From Pseudanabaena sp. SR411 (lineage in GTDB: Bacteria; Cyanobacteriota; Cyanobacteriia; Pseudanabaenales; Pseudanabaenaceae), in assembly GCF_002251945.1 (NCBI RefSeq), contig NZ_NDHW01000229.1:1-59438 (forward strand): a stretch of DNA of 59,438 nucleotides, written 5' to 3'. The translations under genes were made by a program, and so were the position numbers. Below the pieces are notes generated by a model. It was not told where the DNA came from. It was given only the letters and a program-made list of their open reading frames with translations, and did not search any database. Shown piece after piece: positions 59,121-59,438 of this stretch (positions are counted from its first letter, which is position 1; each line of letters opens with the position of its first letter).

Positions 59121-59340
59121 ATGGTAGCCATCACCGAAGTGCGATCTCCGACCAACCCCACAGAAACAGAAATTATCTATCCCTCATCGGACGGTGAACC
59201 ATTGGCAGAAACATAAGAACATAGTTGGGCAATCTTAATGACCCTAAATCTACTCTCGCAATATCTAGCAGACAAGCAGGCTGTTGTTTTTGCGAATCAG
59301 TTTTTTTATTACATTGAGCTAAGTACAGGACAAAAAATTA
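59121..59340 (+). pseudogene. Uma2-family gene with nonsense codon, truncated
   Basis: From ATG 59121 the reading is MVAITEVRSPTNPTETEIIY, then PSSDGEPLAET, then TAA at 59214-59216. Homologues have Tyr here (AETYEH), so TAT to TAA is a single change. It continues EHSWAILMTLNLLSQYLADK and QAVVFANQFFYYIE, then loses similarity near 59310. The catalytic nuclease half is missing. Confidence 0.75.
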
Positions 59341-59438
59341 ATGGAGTTAAAAAAGGCTTGAGAATTAAGATGAAGGTCAAAGATGAAGTGACGCAGAGAA
59401 TCAAAACCAAGACGAAAAATGCTTTTAGGTAAGCGCCC
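59341..59438. other. Window end, no assigned feature
   Basis: An open frame continues with Lys-rich codons, but no known protein was recognised. The sequence is cut by the window edge. Confidence 0.4.

Overview
The window is a 59 kb piece of a cyanobacterial chromosome. The evidence is the dense scatter of the HIP1 octamer GCGATCGC in and between genes, a phylloquinone-type isochorismate synthase, a Ser/Thr kinase fused to GUN4, an SLH-OprB porin, CHAT, Uma2 and HTH_VMAP-NB-ARC proteins, and the cyanobacterial rpmE-prfA pair. The moderate GC content and the many long, near-perfect palindromes with TTC or AAA loops suggest a Pseudanabaena-like filamentous cyanobacterium; that genus call is an inference from style, not from a marker gene. 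No rRNA, tRNA, prophage or CRISPR array was found.

Layout. 0-4 kb: a Ski2-like RNA helicase, a palindrome-rich spacer and a VOC protein. 4.1-10.3 kb: a two-partner secretion operon whose exoprotein ends in a CHAT caspase-like domain. 10.9-11.9 kb: aroC. 12.0-13.8 kb: a graveyard with a nucleotidyltransferase-like 3' end, an IS66-type transposase split by a MITE, an IS5-type transposase with a nonsense codon and a frameshift, and a DUF5615-like tail. 13.9-21.7 kb: secreted or unknown proteins, a SDR/epimerase, a STAND NTPase, a tandem pair of related small proteins, a glucosaminidase and a secreted protein. 21.8-34.7 kb: kinase-GUN4, an Na,K-ATPase-like P-type pump with a facing 52-residue membrane peptide, Uma2, a dynamin-like GTPase, a degenerate flavoprotein divergent from a CBS-PAS histidine kinase, a sterol desaturase-family enzyme and a coiled-coil protein. 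35-37.8 kb: a compact AAA ATPase (DUF3696) plus PIN nuclease cassette next to a Fic protein. 37.8-46.5 kb: housekeeping (menF, prfA, rpmE, GNAT, ACT-like protein, selO, an RluA-type enzyme with a repeat inserted in frame, TPR). 46.7-58.6 kb: a secreted GHL10 glycosidase-like protein, two related secreted repeat proteins, wecB, an orphan NrtA/CmpA-like lipoprotein, an SLH porin with a short upstream ORF, two YbjN paralogues and a HAS-barrel protein. The end holds a CHAT remnant and a broken Uma2 gene.

Three themes stand out. First, conflict or signalling genes: CHAT-TPS exoprotein, STAND NTPase, ATPase-PIN pair, Fic, Uma2 and DUF5615 remnants. The ATPase-PIN pair is the best candidate for an undescribed two-component system. 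Second, palindromes: at least ten genes have their stop codon inside, or touching, the first arm of a long perfect hairpin, and several repeat families (TATAGC-ended MITEs, a TTACAGCGCTTTGC family, a GATCCCCC element) sit between or inside genes. Third, internal paralogy: two secreted repeat proteins, two YbjN proteins, and two small proteins at 18.8-19.7 kb. All calls come from reading the sequence; no database search was run.
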